Notes: generated from the sequence alone by a model not told the origin. Positions 36,900 through 47,242 are shown, counted from the stretch's first letter. The stretch is DNA of 64,000 nucleotides from Fusobacterium perfoetens ATCC 29250 (GCF_000622245.1 NZ_JHXW01000004.1:151138-215137), one strand, 5' to 3'. Numbers and translations are program-made.

Positions 36900-37805
36900 T
36901 TATTTAACTTCTTCTTTTGTTTCTTTTTTTATTTCTGGTTTAGGTGTTGCTGGAGCTGGATTTGGTTTTCTAACTCCATGTCCATTTGGATGTCTTAAGT
37001 TAAGTATTGCCAAAGTAGGACATTTTAATTCACATAAACCACAATTTACACATTTTGAAGGATCAATTTTTGCTAAATTATTTTCTACTGTAATAGCTTC
37101 TTTTGGACAAGCTTTAGCACACATTCCACATCCTATACAAGCAACTTTACAATTTTTCTTAGCATCTACTCCTTTATCTTTTGAAGAACATGTTACTGTT
37201 ACTATATTTTTTTCTGGTAACATTGCTATAACATTTTTAGGACATACATTTTTACATGCTCCACATGAAACACATATTTTAGGATCTATTGTAGCCACTC
37301 CATTTACTACTTTAATAGCATTAACTGGACATACTTTTACACAATCACCTAGTCCTAAACATGCATATTGACATGATTTTTCACCACCAGCATATATATT
37401 AGCTGCAGCACATGTTTTAATATCTCCTCTAAAATTATATTTCATAGAAACATTATCATGATTTCCTTGACAAAGTACTTTTGCTACTACTTTATCTCCT
37501 GTAGAAGCTTCTACTTTAACACCCATTATCTCACCTATTTTTTCTGCTACAGCAGGACCTCCAGGTGCACACATATTAAGTTTAGCTCCTTTATTTACAA
37601 TAGCATCTGCATATCCTCCACATCCTGGGAATCCACATCCTCCACAGTTTGCTCCTGGTAAACATGCAGATATTTTTTCAACTCTCTCATCTACTTTAAC
37701 CTCAAATTTTTTAGAGGCAAAAGCTAAAAATAATCCCATAGCTAATCCTGTTATTCCTAAGATTACTACGGCCATTAAAATTTCATTATTCATAATAACC
37801 TCCAA
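36900..37805 (-). CDS. rnfB: Rnf complex iron-sulfur subunit RnfB
   Basis: RnfB passes electrons from ferredoxin into the membrane-bound ferredoxin:NAD+ oxidoreductase. An N-terminal membrane helix is followed by the CLPGANCGGCGFPGCGG cluster motif. Four more cysteine sets of the CxxCxxCxxxCP type follow (about residues 145-160, 175-190, 222-237 and 252-267). This is more clusters than in proteobacterial RnfB and like the clostridial form. The last 30 residues are a low-complexity Pro/Lys/Glu tail. It is the last gene of rnfCDGEAB. Confidence 0.95.
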   Translation of the reverse strand: MEVIMNNEILMAVVILGITGLAMGLFLAFASKKFEVKVDERVEKISACLPGANCGGCGFPGCGGYADAIVNKGAKLNMCAPGGPAVAEKIGEIMGVKVEASTGDKVVAKVLCQGNHDNVSMKYNFRGDIKTCAAANIYAGGEKSCQYACLGLGDCVKVCPVNAIKVVNGVATIDPKICVSCGACKNVCPKNVIAMLPEKNIVTVTCSSKDKGVDAKKNCKVACIGCGMCAKACPKEAITVENNLAKIDPSKCVNCGLCELKCPTLAILNLRHPNGHGVRKPNPAPATPKPEIKKETKEEVK

Positions 37806-37810
37806 AAAAC

Positions 37811-38395
37811 TTATATTTGCATTCCACTAAATCCCATAAATGCCATAGCTAAACAACTTGCTGTTAAAAATGCAATTGGCACTCCTTTAAATGGTTCTGG
37901 GATATCAGAATATTCTATTCTTTCTCTTATTCCTGCTAGTAATAATAAAGCTAAAGAGAATCCTACAGCTGCACCAAATCCATTGAAAATTGTTTCTATA
38001 AAGTTATATCCTTCTTGAATATTTAAAATAGCAACTCCTAAAACAACACAGTTAGTAGTTATTAATGGTAAATACACTCCTAAAGCATTGTATAAATTAG
38101 GTGATAACTTTTGAATAGCCATTTCAACAAATTGAACCAATGATGCTATTATTAATATGAACATTATTGTTTGTAAATATTCTAATCCAAATGGAACTAA
38201 CATATATTGATATATAGTCCAAGTTATACCTGAAGATATTGTTATGACAAATATTATTGCCATTCCCATTCCAATAGAAGATTCTACTTTTTTAGAAACT
38301 CCCATATATGGACAAATTCCTAATACTTTACCGAAAACATAGTTTTGGATAAAGATAGAAGTTATAATTATACTAAATAATTTTCCAAAATCCAT
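37811..38395 (-). CDS. rnfA: Rnf complex membrane subunit RnfA
   Basis: A 194 aa six-helix membrane subunit that, with RnfE, forms the central ion- and electron-conducting part. IFIQNYVFGKVLGICPYMGVSKKV is typical, including the cysteine thought to hold an intramembrane FeS centre, as is NCVVLGVAILN in the second half. Confidence 0.95.
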   Translation of the reverse strand: MDFGKLFSIIITSIFIQNYVFGKVLGICPYMGVSKKVESSIGMGMAIIFVITISSGITWTIYQYMLVPFGLEYLQTIMFILIIASLVQFVEMAIQKLSPNLYNALGVYLPLITTNCVVLGVAILNIQEGYNFIETIFNGFGAAVGFSLALLLLAGIRERIEYSDIPEPFKGVPIAFLTASCLAMAFMGFSGMQI

Positions 38396-38398
38396 TTA

Positions 38399-39001
38399 CT
38401 ATGCCCCCTTCTTTTGTTTTAGATAATTTTGATAAGCGATAACACAAGCTATTGTCATAAATCCTCCAGGAGGTAATATGAAAATTAAAGCTGGTTGCCA
38501 AGAAGCAGGAACTATAGTCATATTAAAGATAGTTCCATTACCTAAAATTTCTCTAATTATTCCTAATATTGTTAGTGCTAAAGTAAATCCTAATCCAGAA
38601 CCTATTCCATCAAACATAGAATCTATAACACTATTTTTAGAAGCAAAACTTTCAGCTCTTCCTAATACAATACAGTTAACAACAATTAATGGAATATAAA
38701 GTCCTAAAACTTTATATACATCTGGAGTATAAGCTTCCATTAACATTTGAACAACTGTTACTAGAGAGGCAATAACCATAATAAAAGCTGGTATTCTAAC
38801 TTTATCTGGTATTGCTTTTTTTATCAAAGAAATAATTATATTTGAAAATATCAAAACTGCTGTTGTTGCAAGTCCCATTGACATTCCGTTTATTGCTGAA
38901 GTTGAAGTTCCTAATGTTGGACATAATCCTAATAGTAATACTAATACTGGGTTTTCCTTTATCATACTATTTATTACTATTCCTAATTTACTTTTACTCA
39001 T
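38399..39001 (-). CDS. rnfE: Rnf complex membrane subunit RnfE
   Basis: RnfE is homologous to RnfA with inverted topology; it has 200 aa and six helices. PVLVLLLGLCPTLGTSTSA with the paired intramembrane cysteine and NCIVLGRAESFASKN are diagnostic. Its start overlaps the rnfG stop by one base. Confidence 0.95.
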   Translation of the reverse strand: MSKSKLGIVINSMIKENPVLVLLLGLCPTLGTSTSAINGMSMGLATTAVLIFSNIIISLIKKAIPDKVRIPAFIMVIASLVTVVQMLMEAYTPDVYKVLGLYIPLIVVNCIVLGRAESFASKNSVIDSMFDGIGSGLGFTLALTILGIIREILGNGTIFNMTIVPASWQPALIFILPPGGFMTIACVIAYQNYLKQKKGA

Positions 39002-39534
39002 TATTTATTCACCTCCGCATAAACTGATAAAGCTCTTTGAATCCCTGCATAAACAGAACTTGGTGAAACAGTTGCTCCAGCAAAAGCATCTACAGATTTA
39101 TTAAATTGATAATCTTTATCTCTTCCTATCCATAAAGCTTGCCATTCACTACCAGTTATTTTTGCTCCTAATCCTGGAGTTTCTTGATGATTCATTACTT
39201 TTAATCCTGTTATTTTTCCATTTAAATCAACACCTAAAGAGAATACAATATTTCCTCCATATCCTCCTTGTGTTACTATTACAACATATCCAACTTTTTG
39301 ATTTGTTCCATCAAATCCTGGAATGAATTCTAACCCTTCCTTTTCTATTTTTTGAGTTTCATCAAATTTTTCAGCAACAGGAAGTACTTCTTTTCTAGCA
39401 TTATTTGCTGCATTAATATTATTTTGAGCAATTACTCCTTTAGTCATTCCATTTACAAATGCTAGGGTTCCAGCTGAAATGGCTGCTATTATTAACAATA
39501 CAGCTCCAAAATGTATAAATCTATTTCTTTCCAT
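39001..39534 (-). CDS. rnfG: Rnf complex FMN-binding subunit RnfG
   Basis: RnfG carries covalent FMN on the outer side of the membrane. A single N-terminal helix anchors the 177 aa protein, and the flavinylation motif AGATVSPSSV near residue 160 holds the acceptor threonine. GYGGNIVFSLGVDLNGKITG is the FMN-domain core. It overlaps rnfD by 14 bases. The ApbE-type flavin transferase it needs is not in the window. Confidence 0.94.
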   Translation of the reverse strand: MERNRFIHFGAVLLIIAAISAGTLAFVNGMTKGVIAQNNINAANNARKEVLPVAEKFDETQKIEKEGLEFIPGFDGTNQKVGYVVIVTQGGYGGNIVFSLGVDLNGKITGLKVMNHQETPGLGAKITGSEWQALWIGRDKDYQFNKSVDAFAGATVSPSSVYAGIQRALSVYAEVNK

Positions 39535-40474
39535 CAGCTTTCACCTCCCCAAATTTTTTAGGCATAGTATATCTATTGATTAATGGAGTAACACCATTCA
39601 TTATTAATATAGAGAAAGCTGTACCTTCTGGATATCCACCTTTCATTCTTATCATTGAAATTAAGAATCCAATACCAAAAGCATAAATTAATTTTCCTTT
39701 TGGTGTTACAGGACTTGTAACCATATCAGTAGCCATAAATATAGCTCCTAATAATAATCCCCCTGAAATAACTTGCATTATAGGATCTTTTGCTCCTAAT
39801 AATGTTGTAAATACAGCTACAGTTAAAACTATTATTACTGGCATTTTCCAGTCAATTTGTTTCTTATAAACTAGATAAATTCCTCCAATTATTAAAGCAA
39901 TAGCTGAAGTTTCTCCTATACATCCTCCTATTTTTCCAATTAGAGCTTGAACATACATATTTCCTTCTCCAATTAAAACATCAGACATAGGTAATCCTCT
40001 TTTCATTGCATCTAACATTGTTGGACCAGCTACACCATCTAATGTAAATGTAGTTATAGCTACTGGCCATGAAGCTTGAACAAATGCTCTACCTACTAAT
40101 GCAGGATTGAATATATTACATCCTAATCCTCCAAATATCATTTTTCCTAATGCTATACAAACAAAAGCCCCTATAGCAACAAAAGGTAATGACATTCCTA
40201 CTGGTATTACAAATGCAAATAAAAGTCCTGTTACTATAGCACTTTTATCATGTAAAGTACATTCTTTTTTTCTTATTTTATTGAATAAAAATTCTGTTAA
40301 CATACAACACACTACTGAAACAGCAGTTACTATTAATGCTCTTAGTTTAAATACATAAATAGCCATCAATAAAGCTGGAATTAATGCAATTATAACATCT
40401 AACATTACTTTATCAACTGTTTCAGATGTTCTTATGTGAGGCGAAGGCCCCATATTATACATTCTTGTTGACAC
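39521..40474 (-). CDS. rnfD: Rnf complex membrane subunit RnfD
   Basis: A 317 aa membrane subunit related to NqrB, which carries a covalent flavin and lies in the ion path. GPSPHIRTSETVDKVM at the N-terminus and GGLGCNIFNPALVGRAF are diagnostic. The expected flavin-attachment region reads VAGPTMLDAMK, with the threonine retained. Confidence 0.94.
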   Translation of the reverse strand: MSTRMYNMGPSPHIRTSETVDKVMLDVIIALIPALLMAIYVFKLRALIVTAVSVVCCMLTEFLFNKIRKKECTLHDKSAIVTGLLFAFVIPVGMSLPFVAIGAFVCIALGKMIFGGLGCNIFNPALVGRAFVQASWPVAITTFTLDGVAGPTMLDAMKRGLPMSDVLIGEGNMYVQALIGKIGGCIGETSAIALIIGGIYLVYKKQIDWKMPVIIVLTVAVFTTLLGAKDPIMQVISGGLLLGAIFMATDMVTSPVTPKGKLIYAFGIGFLISMIRMKGGYPEGTAFSILIMNGVTPLINRYTMPKKFGEVKADGKK

Positions 40475-40494
40475 TTTATTTCCCTCCTTGCTTC

Positions 40495-41805
40495 CTATTT
40501 CTTAATTGCTCTTAATTTAGCTTTTCCTATTTTTATAGCCTCTGTTAATGGTCTATTTGCTGGACAAATATAAGCACATGAACCACATTCAATACAATCC
40601 ATTAAATTATATTGTCCTAAATTTTCCCATTCTTCCTTTTTAGCTAATCTAGCATACATAAAAGGTACTAAATGCATAGGACAAACATCTACACATTTTC
40701 CGCAACTAATACAAGCCTGAGGTTTTGTATAATTTGTTTCTTCTTTTGTTAAAGCTAATAGCCCTCCTGTTCCTTTTATTACAGGAACTTCTTCTGTGAA
40801 TTGGGCCATACCCATCATAGGTCCTCCCATGACAAGTTTATCTACTTTTTCTCTATCAACACCGCAATACTCTAATAATTCAGAGAAAGGTGTTCCTATT
40901 ACAACTTTTAAGTTTTTAGGTTCTTTTATAGCTTTTCCTGAAACTGTAACTATTTTTTCTATTAATGGCTCTCCTAAAACAACTCCTCTATAAATAGCAG
41001 CAGCTGTTCCTGTATTTTGAACAACAACACCTACTGAAGCTGGTAATTTTCCAGATGGTACCTCTCTATCTAAAACAGCTTTTATAAGTTGTTTTTCTCC
41101 TCCTTGAGGATATTTTGTGTGAAGAGGCATAACTTCTATTCCAGTTCCTTCACAAGCTTTTCTCATACTAGCTATAGCTAGAGGTTTATTTTCCTCTATT
41201 CCTATTACAGCTGTATTTACTCCTAATATTTTTTTAATAATTTTAATTCCTTCTACTATAGAATTAGGGTCTTCTAACATAAGTCTGTTATCAGAATTTA
41301 AATAAGGCTCACACTCTGCTCCATTTAATACTAAAGTATCTATTGGAGTATCTTTTGGAGGATTTAATTTAATGTGTGTAGGAAAACTAGCTCCTCCTAT
41401 TCCTACAATTCCTTTTTCTCTAATAAGTTTTAGTAAGTCTTCTTTTGATGCTTCTTGCCAATTTTCAATTTTCTCAAGTTCACACCATTCATCTTTTCCA
41501 TCATTTTCTATAATGATAGTATTAGCTTTTCCCATTAATGGAAATACACGTTGTTCTATTTTCTTAACAATTCCACTAACGGGAGAGTGAATTGTTGTAG
41601 ACATAAAAGCAGTTGAGTCTGCTATTTTTTGTCCTTTAAGAACTGTATCTCCTACTTTCACAAGAGGATCTAAAGGAGCTCCTATGTGTTGTTGTAATGG
41701 TACATACACCATTTTAGGTGATGGCATTTTTTCTGTTGCTTTTGTTGCTGTTTGGGCTTTGTTATCAGGTGGATGTACACCACCTCTAAATCCAAAAAAC
41801 TTCAT
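40495..41805 (-). CDS. rnfC: Rnf complex NADH-binding subunit RnfC
   Basis: RnfC reduces NAD+ with electrons delivered by the other subunits. The 436 aa protein starts with the Rnf-type FFGFRGGVHPPDNK. Then come a barrel-sandwich domain, the nucleotide-binding domain (GIVGIGGASFPTHIKLNPP) and two [4Fe-4S] motifs, CISCGKCVDVCP and CIECGSCAYICP, at the C-terminus. It is the first gene of the operon. The complex couples ferredoxin oxidation to Na+ or H+ export, central to energy conservation in anaerobic amino-acid fermenters. Confidence 0.95.
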   Translation of the reverse strand: MKFFGFRGGVHPPDNKAQTATKATEKMPSPKMVYVPLQQHIGAPLDPLVKVGDTVLKGQKIADSTAFMSTTIHSPVSGIVKKIEQRVFPLMGKANTIIIENDGKDEWCELEKIENWQEASKEDLLKLIREKGIVGIGGASFPTHIKLNPPKDTPIDTLVLNGAECEPYLNSDNRLMLEDPNSIVEGIKIIKKILGVNTAVIGIEENKPLAIASMRKACEGTGIEVMPLHTKYPQGGEKQLIKAVLDREVPSGKLPASVGVVVQNTGTAAAIYRGVVLGEPLIEKIVTVSGKAIKEPKNLKVVIGTPFSELLEYCGVDREKVDKLVMGGPMMGMAQFTEEVPVIKGTGGLLALTKEETNYTKPQACISCGKCVDVCPMHLVPFMYARLAKKEEWENLGQYNLMDCIECGSCAYICPANRPLTEAIKIGKAKLRAIKK

Positions 41806-41827
41806 ACAAATTCTCCTTCCTTAAACT

Positions 41828-41857
41828 TATATAAAATTTATTTAAAAATTTTGTCAA
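41828..41857 (-). promoter_or_regulatory. predicted promoter of rnfCDGEAB
   Basis: Minus strand TTGACA (41857-41852), 18-base gap, TATATA (41833-41828), then AAGGAAGGAG before the rnfC ATG. Confidence 0.6.
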
Positions 41858-41920
41858 ATAAAGTTTACCACAATTTAACTTTTTTAACAATATTTTTTTT
41901 ATTTTTTTCGTTCTAAAAAT

Positions 41921-42487
41921 CTACTTTTTATTATAACTTTGCATAATTTTTTCAATTGGTGTTCCTTCTATTATGGATACTAAGGCCTCACTTGCGTGAA
42001 CTAATACTTCACTAATTTCTTTTTCTTCCTCTTTTGAAAATTTTCCAATAACAAAATCTACTACTTTATTTTTCTCTTGACTTTGTCCTATTCCAAATTT
42101 TATTCTTAAAAATTTCTCTCCTATATGAGATATTATTGATTTTATTCCATTATGCCCACCAGAACTTCCCTTTTCTCTAACTCTTAATTTACCCAACGGA
42201 AGTGACATATCATCATACACTATAACAATATCTTTCTCTGGATTTAATTTATAAAAATTAACAACTTGAATTATAGAGTTCCCACTTAAGTTCATGTATG
42301 TTTGTGGTTTTAATAAAATAATTTTTTCTCCTTTGTATATTGTTTCCCCTATTAATCCACTAAATTTTTCTTTAAAATCATATACTTTTAATTTTTCTGC
42401 TAATTCATCTATTACCATAAATCCTATATTATGTCTTGTCTTTTCATATTCTTTTCCAGGATTCCCTAATCCTACTATTAATTTCAT
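41921..42487 (-). CDS. pth: peptidyl-tRNA hydrolase
   Basis: Pth rescues tRNA from aborted peptidyl-tRNAs. Active-site residues are visible: Asn8 in GLGNPGKEYEKTRHNIGF together with the catalytic His20, the Asp in VYDDMSLPLGKLRVR, and SSGGHNGIKSI. At 188 aa it is complete. It stands alone between the rnf promoter and the terminator after sdaA. Confidence 0.96.
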   Translation of the reverse strand: MKLIVGLGNPGKEYEKTRHNIGFMVIDELAEKLKVYDFKEKFSGLIGETIYKGEKIILLKPQTYMNLSGNSIIQVVNFYKLNPEKDIVIVYDDMSLPLGKLRVREKGSSGGHNGIKSIISHIGEKFLRIKFGIGQSQEKNKVVDFVIGKFSKEEEKEISEVLVHASEALVSIIEGTPIEKIMQSYNKK

Positions 42488-42543
42488 TTTTTTCCTTTCT
42501 TTCTCAATTATACTACTTAATAATAAAAATTCAAGAATTTTAT

Positions 42544-42573
42544 AAAAAAAGCTGATATATATCAGCTTTTTTT
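42544..42573 (-). terminator. terminator after sdaA
   Basis: AAAAAAAGCTGAT pairs with ATCAGCTTTTTTT around ATAT, nine bases beyond the sdaA stop. Confidence 0.85.
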
Positions 42574-42581
42574 ACATACTA

Positions 42582-43790
42582 TTAACAACATCCTTTACAA
42601 TAATTTTTTGCAAGTCCACCTAAAGAAGTTTCTCTATATTCTTCTTTTAAATCTTTTCCTGTTTCTTTCATTGTAATAACAACATCATCAAAAGATACAG
42701 AGTGAGACCCATCAGTATATATAGAATAATTTGATGTATCTAAAGCTCTTGCTGCTGCTGAAGCATTTCTCTCTATACAAGGAATTTGAACATAACCACC
42801 TACTGGATCACAAGTAAGTCCTAAACTATGTTCTAAAGCCATCTCTGCTGCATATTCTATTTGCTCTATACTTCCTCCCATTAAAAAAGCTCCCATTCCA
42901 GCTGCCATTGCACAAGCCGTACCTACTTCAGCTTGACAACCAGCTTCAGCTCCAGAAATACTAGCATTTTCTTTTACTATATTTCCTATTAATCCAGCTA
43001 TGGCTAAAGCTTTTATAACTTCATCATCTTTTAATTCATAAGCTTCTCTTAAAGTATATAAAGCTCCTGGGATTACTCCTGAAGCCCCACATGTTGGAGC
43101 TGTAACCACTCTTCCACCACTTGCATTTTCTTCTGAAACAGCTAAAGTATAAGCAAATAATTTTCCTCTAAAAGCTCTTACTTTTCCTTCTCCTCTAGAT
43201 TTTTTATAGAAAGTAGAAGCTCTTCTCTTAAGTTGAATACTTCCTGGTAAAATTCCTTCTGTATTTACTCCTCTTTCTACAGCTTCTTTCATGGCATTCC
43301 ATATTTCTAAAAGATAATCTTTTATATCATCGCCTTCATATTCAAATACATATTCCCATAACTCTTTTTTATTTTTTTTACACCATTCCATAATATCAGT
43401 CATTTTAGTTAAAGGATATATATTTGCACCATTATTTCTTGGTTGTCCTTCTTCTACAATAGTACCTCCACCAACAGAAAATACTATCCATTCTTTTAAA
43501 ACATTATCTTCTTTGTCACAAGAAATAAATTTCATACCATTAGTATGAAAAGGATGAACTATTTCAGGTTTCCAAATTATTTCAACTTGCTTAGGTTCTA
43601 AAGTCTTTTCTATTATCCAATCTGTTAAATGTCCCTTTCCTGTCAATGCTAAGGAACCGTATAATTCCACTTTATAGTGGTCTGCATCTGGATTTTCAGT
43701 TTTAAATTTTCTAGCTGCTCTTTCTGGTCCCATTGTATGAGAACTAGAAGGACCATTTCCTATTTTGAATAATTCTCTCAAAGAATCCAT
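42582..43790 (-). CDS. sdaA: L-serine ammonia-lyase, single-chain iron-sulfur type
   Basis: The enzyme deaminates L-serine to pyruvate using an oxygen-sensitive [4Fe-4S] cluster instead of pyridoxal phosphate. In this 402 aa form the beta and alpha parts are fused. GNGPSSSHTMGPERAA marks the N-terminal domain; APTCGASGVIPG, GAEAGCQAEVG and LTCDPVGGYVQIPCIERN hold the cluster cysteines. The chain ends in three cysteines (CKGCC). It lies 16 bases after pheT and appears to be the tail of that operon, linking serine fermentation with a housekeeping unit. Confidence 0.94.
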   Translation of the reverse strand: MDSLRELFKIGNGPSSSHTMGPERAARKFKTENPDADHYKVELYGSLALTGKGHLTDWIIEKTLEPKQVEIIWKPEIVHPFHTNGMKFISCDKEDNVLKEWIVFSVGGGTIVEEGQPRNNGANIYPLTKMTDIMEWCKKNKKELWEYVFEYEGDDIKDYLLEIWNAMKEAVERGVNTEGILPGSIQLKRRASTFYKKSRGEGKVRAFRGKLFAYTLAVSEENASGGRVVTAPTCGASGVIPGALYTLREAYELKDDEVIKALAIAGLIGNIVKENASISGAEAGCQAEVGTACAMAAGMGAFLMGGSIEQIEYAAEMALEHSLGLTCDPVGGYVQIPCIERNASAAARALDTSNYSIYTDGSHSVSFDDVVITMKETGKDLKEEYRETSLGGLAKNYCKGCC

Positions 43791-43806
43791 TTTTCCTCCA
43801 CAAATT

Positions 43807-46191
43807 CTATTGTCTAATTTCTCCTAAATATTTAGTTTTTACAATTCCTAATATTTTATCTTGTACTTTATTAATTTCTTCTTCATTTAAAGTGCCTTTT
43901 TTATCTCTCATTACAACACTTATTGCAACTGATTTTTTACCTGTTTCTATATGTTCTCCTCTATAGATATCAAATAGTCCAACTGATTCTATAAAGTCAG
44001 AACTTTTCTTAATAGCTTCTATCATATCTCCTACAAGTACATTTTCATCTAATACAATTGCAAAGTCTCTTGTAACTTCTGGATATTTTACTACTCTTTC
44101 ATATTTTATTTTCTTATTCATATATTGTTTTAATAAAGAAACATTCATTTCAGCTATATAAGCTCTTTCTTTTAATATATCCATTTTTTCAGAAATTTCT
44201 GGATGGATTTCTCCAAATGTTCCAACAACTAATTTTCCTATCATTATATCTGCTGCTCTTCCAGGATGGAAATTTTTATTAGTTGTTCTTACTATTTTAT
44301 ATCCTTTAATTCCTATTTCTTGAAGATACTCTTCTACATACCCTTTTAATACATAAAAATCATATGCTTCTGGTTTTGGATTCCATAAAGTTTTTTCGTC
44401 TCTTCCACAAATTCCAATAGCCATATGAATATCTTCTTTTGCTAATAAATCATCTGTTTTTTCAAAAACTTTTGCTACTTCAAATATTTTTATAGAATCT
44501 TGATTTCTATTTAAGTTTTCTTTTATGTTATTTAAGATACTATAAATTAATGTAGGTCTCATCATTGCCATAGTTTCAACTATTGGATTTAATATCATTA
44601 TTTCTTCTTTTTCTATATGTAACATATCTTTTACTTCTCTAGGAATAAAGCTATAATTTATAACTTCTTGTAATCCTATTTTAGCAAGAGCATCTTTAGA
44701 TTCGTCCATAAGTCTTATAACTTCATTTTTAACCCCAGCAGTTATATCTTCTATTGGCATTTTATCTTCTATATTTTCAAATCCATACATTCTTATAACT
44801 TCTTCATATAAGTCAGCTGGTCTGTATAAATCTCCTCTATAACTTGGAGGAACAACTTTTAAAGTTTCTCCATTATCTTCTACTTTTAAGTTAAGATTTG
44901 TTAATATTTCTATAATTCTCTCTTTTGGAATTTCTTTTCCAGCAAATCTTCTTAATTTTTCTATATTTAATTCTATTTCTGTTGATTGATATTTTTCAGG
45001 ATAAACATCTATCATTTTTCCTACTGATTGAGGATTTACTAATTGTAATATAAGGTCTGTAACTCTATCTAATACAGTTGGAACATTTTCCATATCAGTT
45101 CCTCTTTCATTTCTATATCCTGCATCACTTACTATTCCAAATTTTCTTCCAGCTTTTCTTATATCTTCAGGAGTAAAGTAAGCAACTTCTATAAAGATAT
45201 CTTGTGTATCCTCTTTTATTCCACTTCCTAAACCTCCCATTATTCCTGCTAATCCAGAAGGTTTTTCTCCATCAGCAATTACTAACTCTCCATTAACATC
45301 TATTTCTTGTTCCATAAGAGTAACTAATTTTTCTCCCTCTTTTCCTCTTCTAGCAATAACTTTTCCACCAGCTATCTCTTTTAAATCATAGATGTGAATA
45401 GGTTGATTATATTCAAACATTACAAAATTTGAAATATCTACTATATTATTAATAGGATTTAATCCCATAGCAATTATTCTTTTCTTTAACCATTCTGGAG
45501 ATTCAGCTACTTTTACTCCACGAATAACTCTACCAGCGAATCTCTTACATCTTTCTCTATCTTCAATTGAAATTTCTATTGAATCATCTGTAAAAGTTAC
45601 ATCATTTAATTTTTCAATTTTTGGATATTTAACTTCTCTTCCATAGTAAGCAGCTATTTCTCTAGCTATACCTATATGTGAAAGACAATCAGGTCTATTA
45701 GGTGTTATTTCTAATTCAAATACAACATCATTTAAACCAACATATTCTCTATATTCCATTCCTATAGGAGCATCTTCTGGCAGTATAATAATTCCAGAAT
45801 GGTCTTTTCCAAGTCCAAGCTCAGCCTTAGAACAACACATTCCACAAGATTCAATTCCTCTTATTTTACTTTTCTTAATTTTGAAATCTCCTGGTAAAAC
45901 AGCTCCTATTTTAGCTACTACTACTTTATCTCCTAATTTATGATTTGGAGCTCCACAAACTATTTGTAATGGTTCTTCTTCTCCAACATTTACTTTTAAT
46001 AAAGATAGTTTATCAGCTTCTGGATGTCTTCCATATTCTACTATATGTCCAATAACAACATTGTCTAAATCTTTTCCTTGAACATCTATAGCTTCTACTT
46101 CTTGTCCTATCATTGTTAAAGCTTTTTCAAGCTCTTCTATATTTTCATTTATATCAACATATTGCTTAAGCCATTCTAATGAAATTAACAT
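43807..46191 (-). CDS. pheT: phenylalanyl-tRNA synthetase beta subunit
   Basis: PheT (794 aa) provides tRNA binding and editing in the heterotetramer with PheS. The N-terminal EMAP-like domain (DKLSLLKVNVG, IVCGAPN), B3/B4 editing domain (ITPNRPDCLSHIGIAREIA), B5 domain and the C-terminal ferredoxin-fold anticodon domain (KYPEVTRDFAIVLD) are in normal order. It follows pheS by 14 bases. Confidence 0.97.
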   Translation of the reverse strand: MLISLEWLKQYVDINENIEELEKALTMIGQEVEAIDVQGKDLDNVVIGHIVEYGRHPEADKLSLLKVNVGEEEPLQIVCGAPNHKLGDKVVVAKIGAVLPGDFKIKKSKIRGIESCGMCCSKAELGLGKDHSGIIILPEDAPIGMEYREYVGLNDVVFELEITPNRPDCLSHIGIAREIAAYYGREVKYPKIEKLNDVTFTDDSIEISIEDRERCKRFAGRVIRGVKVAESPEWLKKRIIAMGLNPINNIVDISNFVMFEYNQPIHIYDLKEIAGGKVIARRGKEGEKLVTLMEQEIDVNGELVIADGEKPSGLAGIMGGLGSGIKEDTQDIFIEVAYFTPEDIRKAGRKFGIVSDAGYRNERGTDMENVPTVLDRVTDLILQLVNPQSVGKMIDVYPEKYQSTEIELNIEKLRRFAGKEIPKERIIEILTNLNLKVEDNGETLKVVPPSYRGDLYRPADLYEEVIRMYGFENIEDKMPIEDITAGVKNEVIRLMDESKDALAKIGLQEVINYSFIPREVKDMLHIEKEEIMILNPIVETMAMMRPTLIYSILNNIKENLNRNQDSIKIFEVAKVFEKTDDLLAKEDIHMAIGICGRDEKTLWNPKPEAYDFYVLKGYVEEYLQEIGIKGYKIVRTTNKNFHPGRAADIMIGKLVVGTFGEIHPEISEKMDILKERAYIAEMNVSLLKQYMNKKIKYERVVKYPEVTRDFAIVLDENVLVGDMIEAIKKSSDFIESVGLFDIYRGEHIETGKKSVAISVVMRDKKGTLNEEEINKVQDKILGIVKTKYLGEIRQ

Positions 46192-46205
46192 TCTTTCTCA
46201 CTCCC

Positions 46206-47225
46206 TTATTTAAATTGTTTTAAAAATCTTGTATCGTTTTCAAAGAATGCTCTTAAGTCATCTATACCATGTCTTAACATAGTTATTCTTTCTATTCCCA
46301 TACCAAACGCAAACCCTGAAACTTCATCTGGATTATAACCAACAGCTTTTAAAACTTCTGGGTCAACCATTCCACAACCCATAATTTCTAACCAACCACT
46401 ATTTTTACAAACTCTACATCCTTTTCCTTTACAGATTACACATTCAACATCCATTTCAGCACTTGGTTCTGTAAATGGGAAAAAGTGAGGTCTAAATCTT
46501 ACTTTAGTATTTTCTCCAAATACTTTTTCCATAAAAGTAGTAAGTATAGCCTTTAAATTAGCAAAAGATATATCTTTTCCAACCATTAATCCTTCCATTT
46601 GATGGAACATTGGTGTATGAGATACATCATAATCTGGTCTATAAACTTTTCCAACACAAACCATTCTAAATGGTGGTTTTTTCTCTAACATATATCTTAC
46701 TTGTACTGGAGAAGTTTGAGTTCTTAAACAAACTTCATCAGATATATAGAAAGTATCAGTTATATCTCTTGAAGGATGTGATTCTGGAATATTTAAAGCA
46801 TCAAAGTTATATTTTACAAGTTCTATTTCTGGTCCATCTGCTACATCAAATCCCATATCCATAGCTATTTTCTTTAATAAATTAGCTGTTTCTGTCAATG
46901 GATGTAATCTTCCTAATTCAACTTTTTTTCCTGAAAGAGTTATATCTATAACTTCTTCTTTTAATTGTTTTTCTTTTAATGCTTTTGTTATTTCTTCTTT
47001 TTTAGATTCTATAAAATTAGTAATCTCTTCTCTAATTTCATTTAATAATTGTCCTATTACAGGTCTTTCTTCAGAAGAAAGATTTTTCATTCCTTTAGAA
47101 ATTTCTGTTATAAGTCCTTTTTTTCCTAAATACTTTATTCTAAAGTCTTCTACTTCTTGTAAAGTATTTAATTTTAAAATTTCTTCTTTTGCTTGAGTTT
47201 TAAGCAAAGATAATTTTTCTTTCAT
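46206..47225 (-). CDS. pheS: phenylalanyl-tRNA synthetase alpha subunit
   Basis: PheS (339 aa) is the catalytic class II subunit. A coiled-coil N-terminus is followed by motif 2 FRMVCVGKVYRPDYDVSHTP, FHQMEGLMVG, the FRPHFFPFTEPSAEMDVEC region and motif 3 GFAFGMGIERITML. A CxxC-x2-CxxC-like insert (CVICKGKGCRVC) after the active-site Glu is a normal variant. Confidence 0.97.
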   Translation of the reverse strand: MKEKLSLLKTQAKEEILKLNTLQEVEDFRIKYLGKKGLITEISKGMKNLSSEERPVIGQLLNEIREEITNFIESKKEEITKALKEKQLKEEVIDITLSGKKVELGRLHPLTETANLLKKIAMDMGFDVADGPEIELVKYNFDALNIPESHPSRDITDTFYISDEVCLRTQTSPVQVRYMLEKKPPFRMVCVGKVYRPDYDVSHTPMFHQMEGLMVGKDISFANLKAILTTFMEKVFGENTKVRFRPHFFPFTEPSAEMDVECVICKGKGCRVCKNSGWLEIMGCGMVDPEVLKAVGYNPDEVSGFAFGMGIERITMLRHGIDDLRAFFENDTRFLKQFK

Positions 47226-47242
47226 TTTTCCTCCCCTAAAGA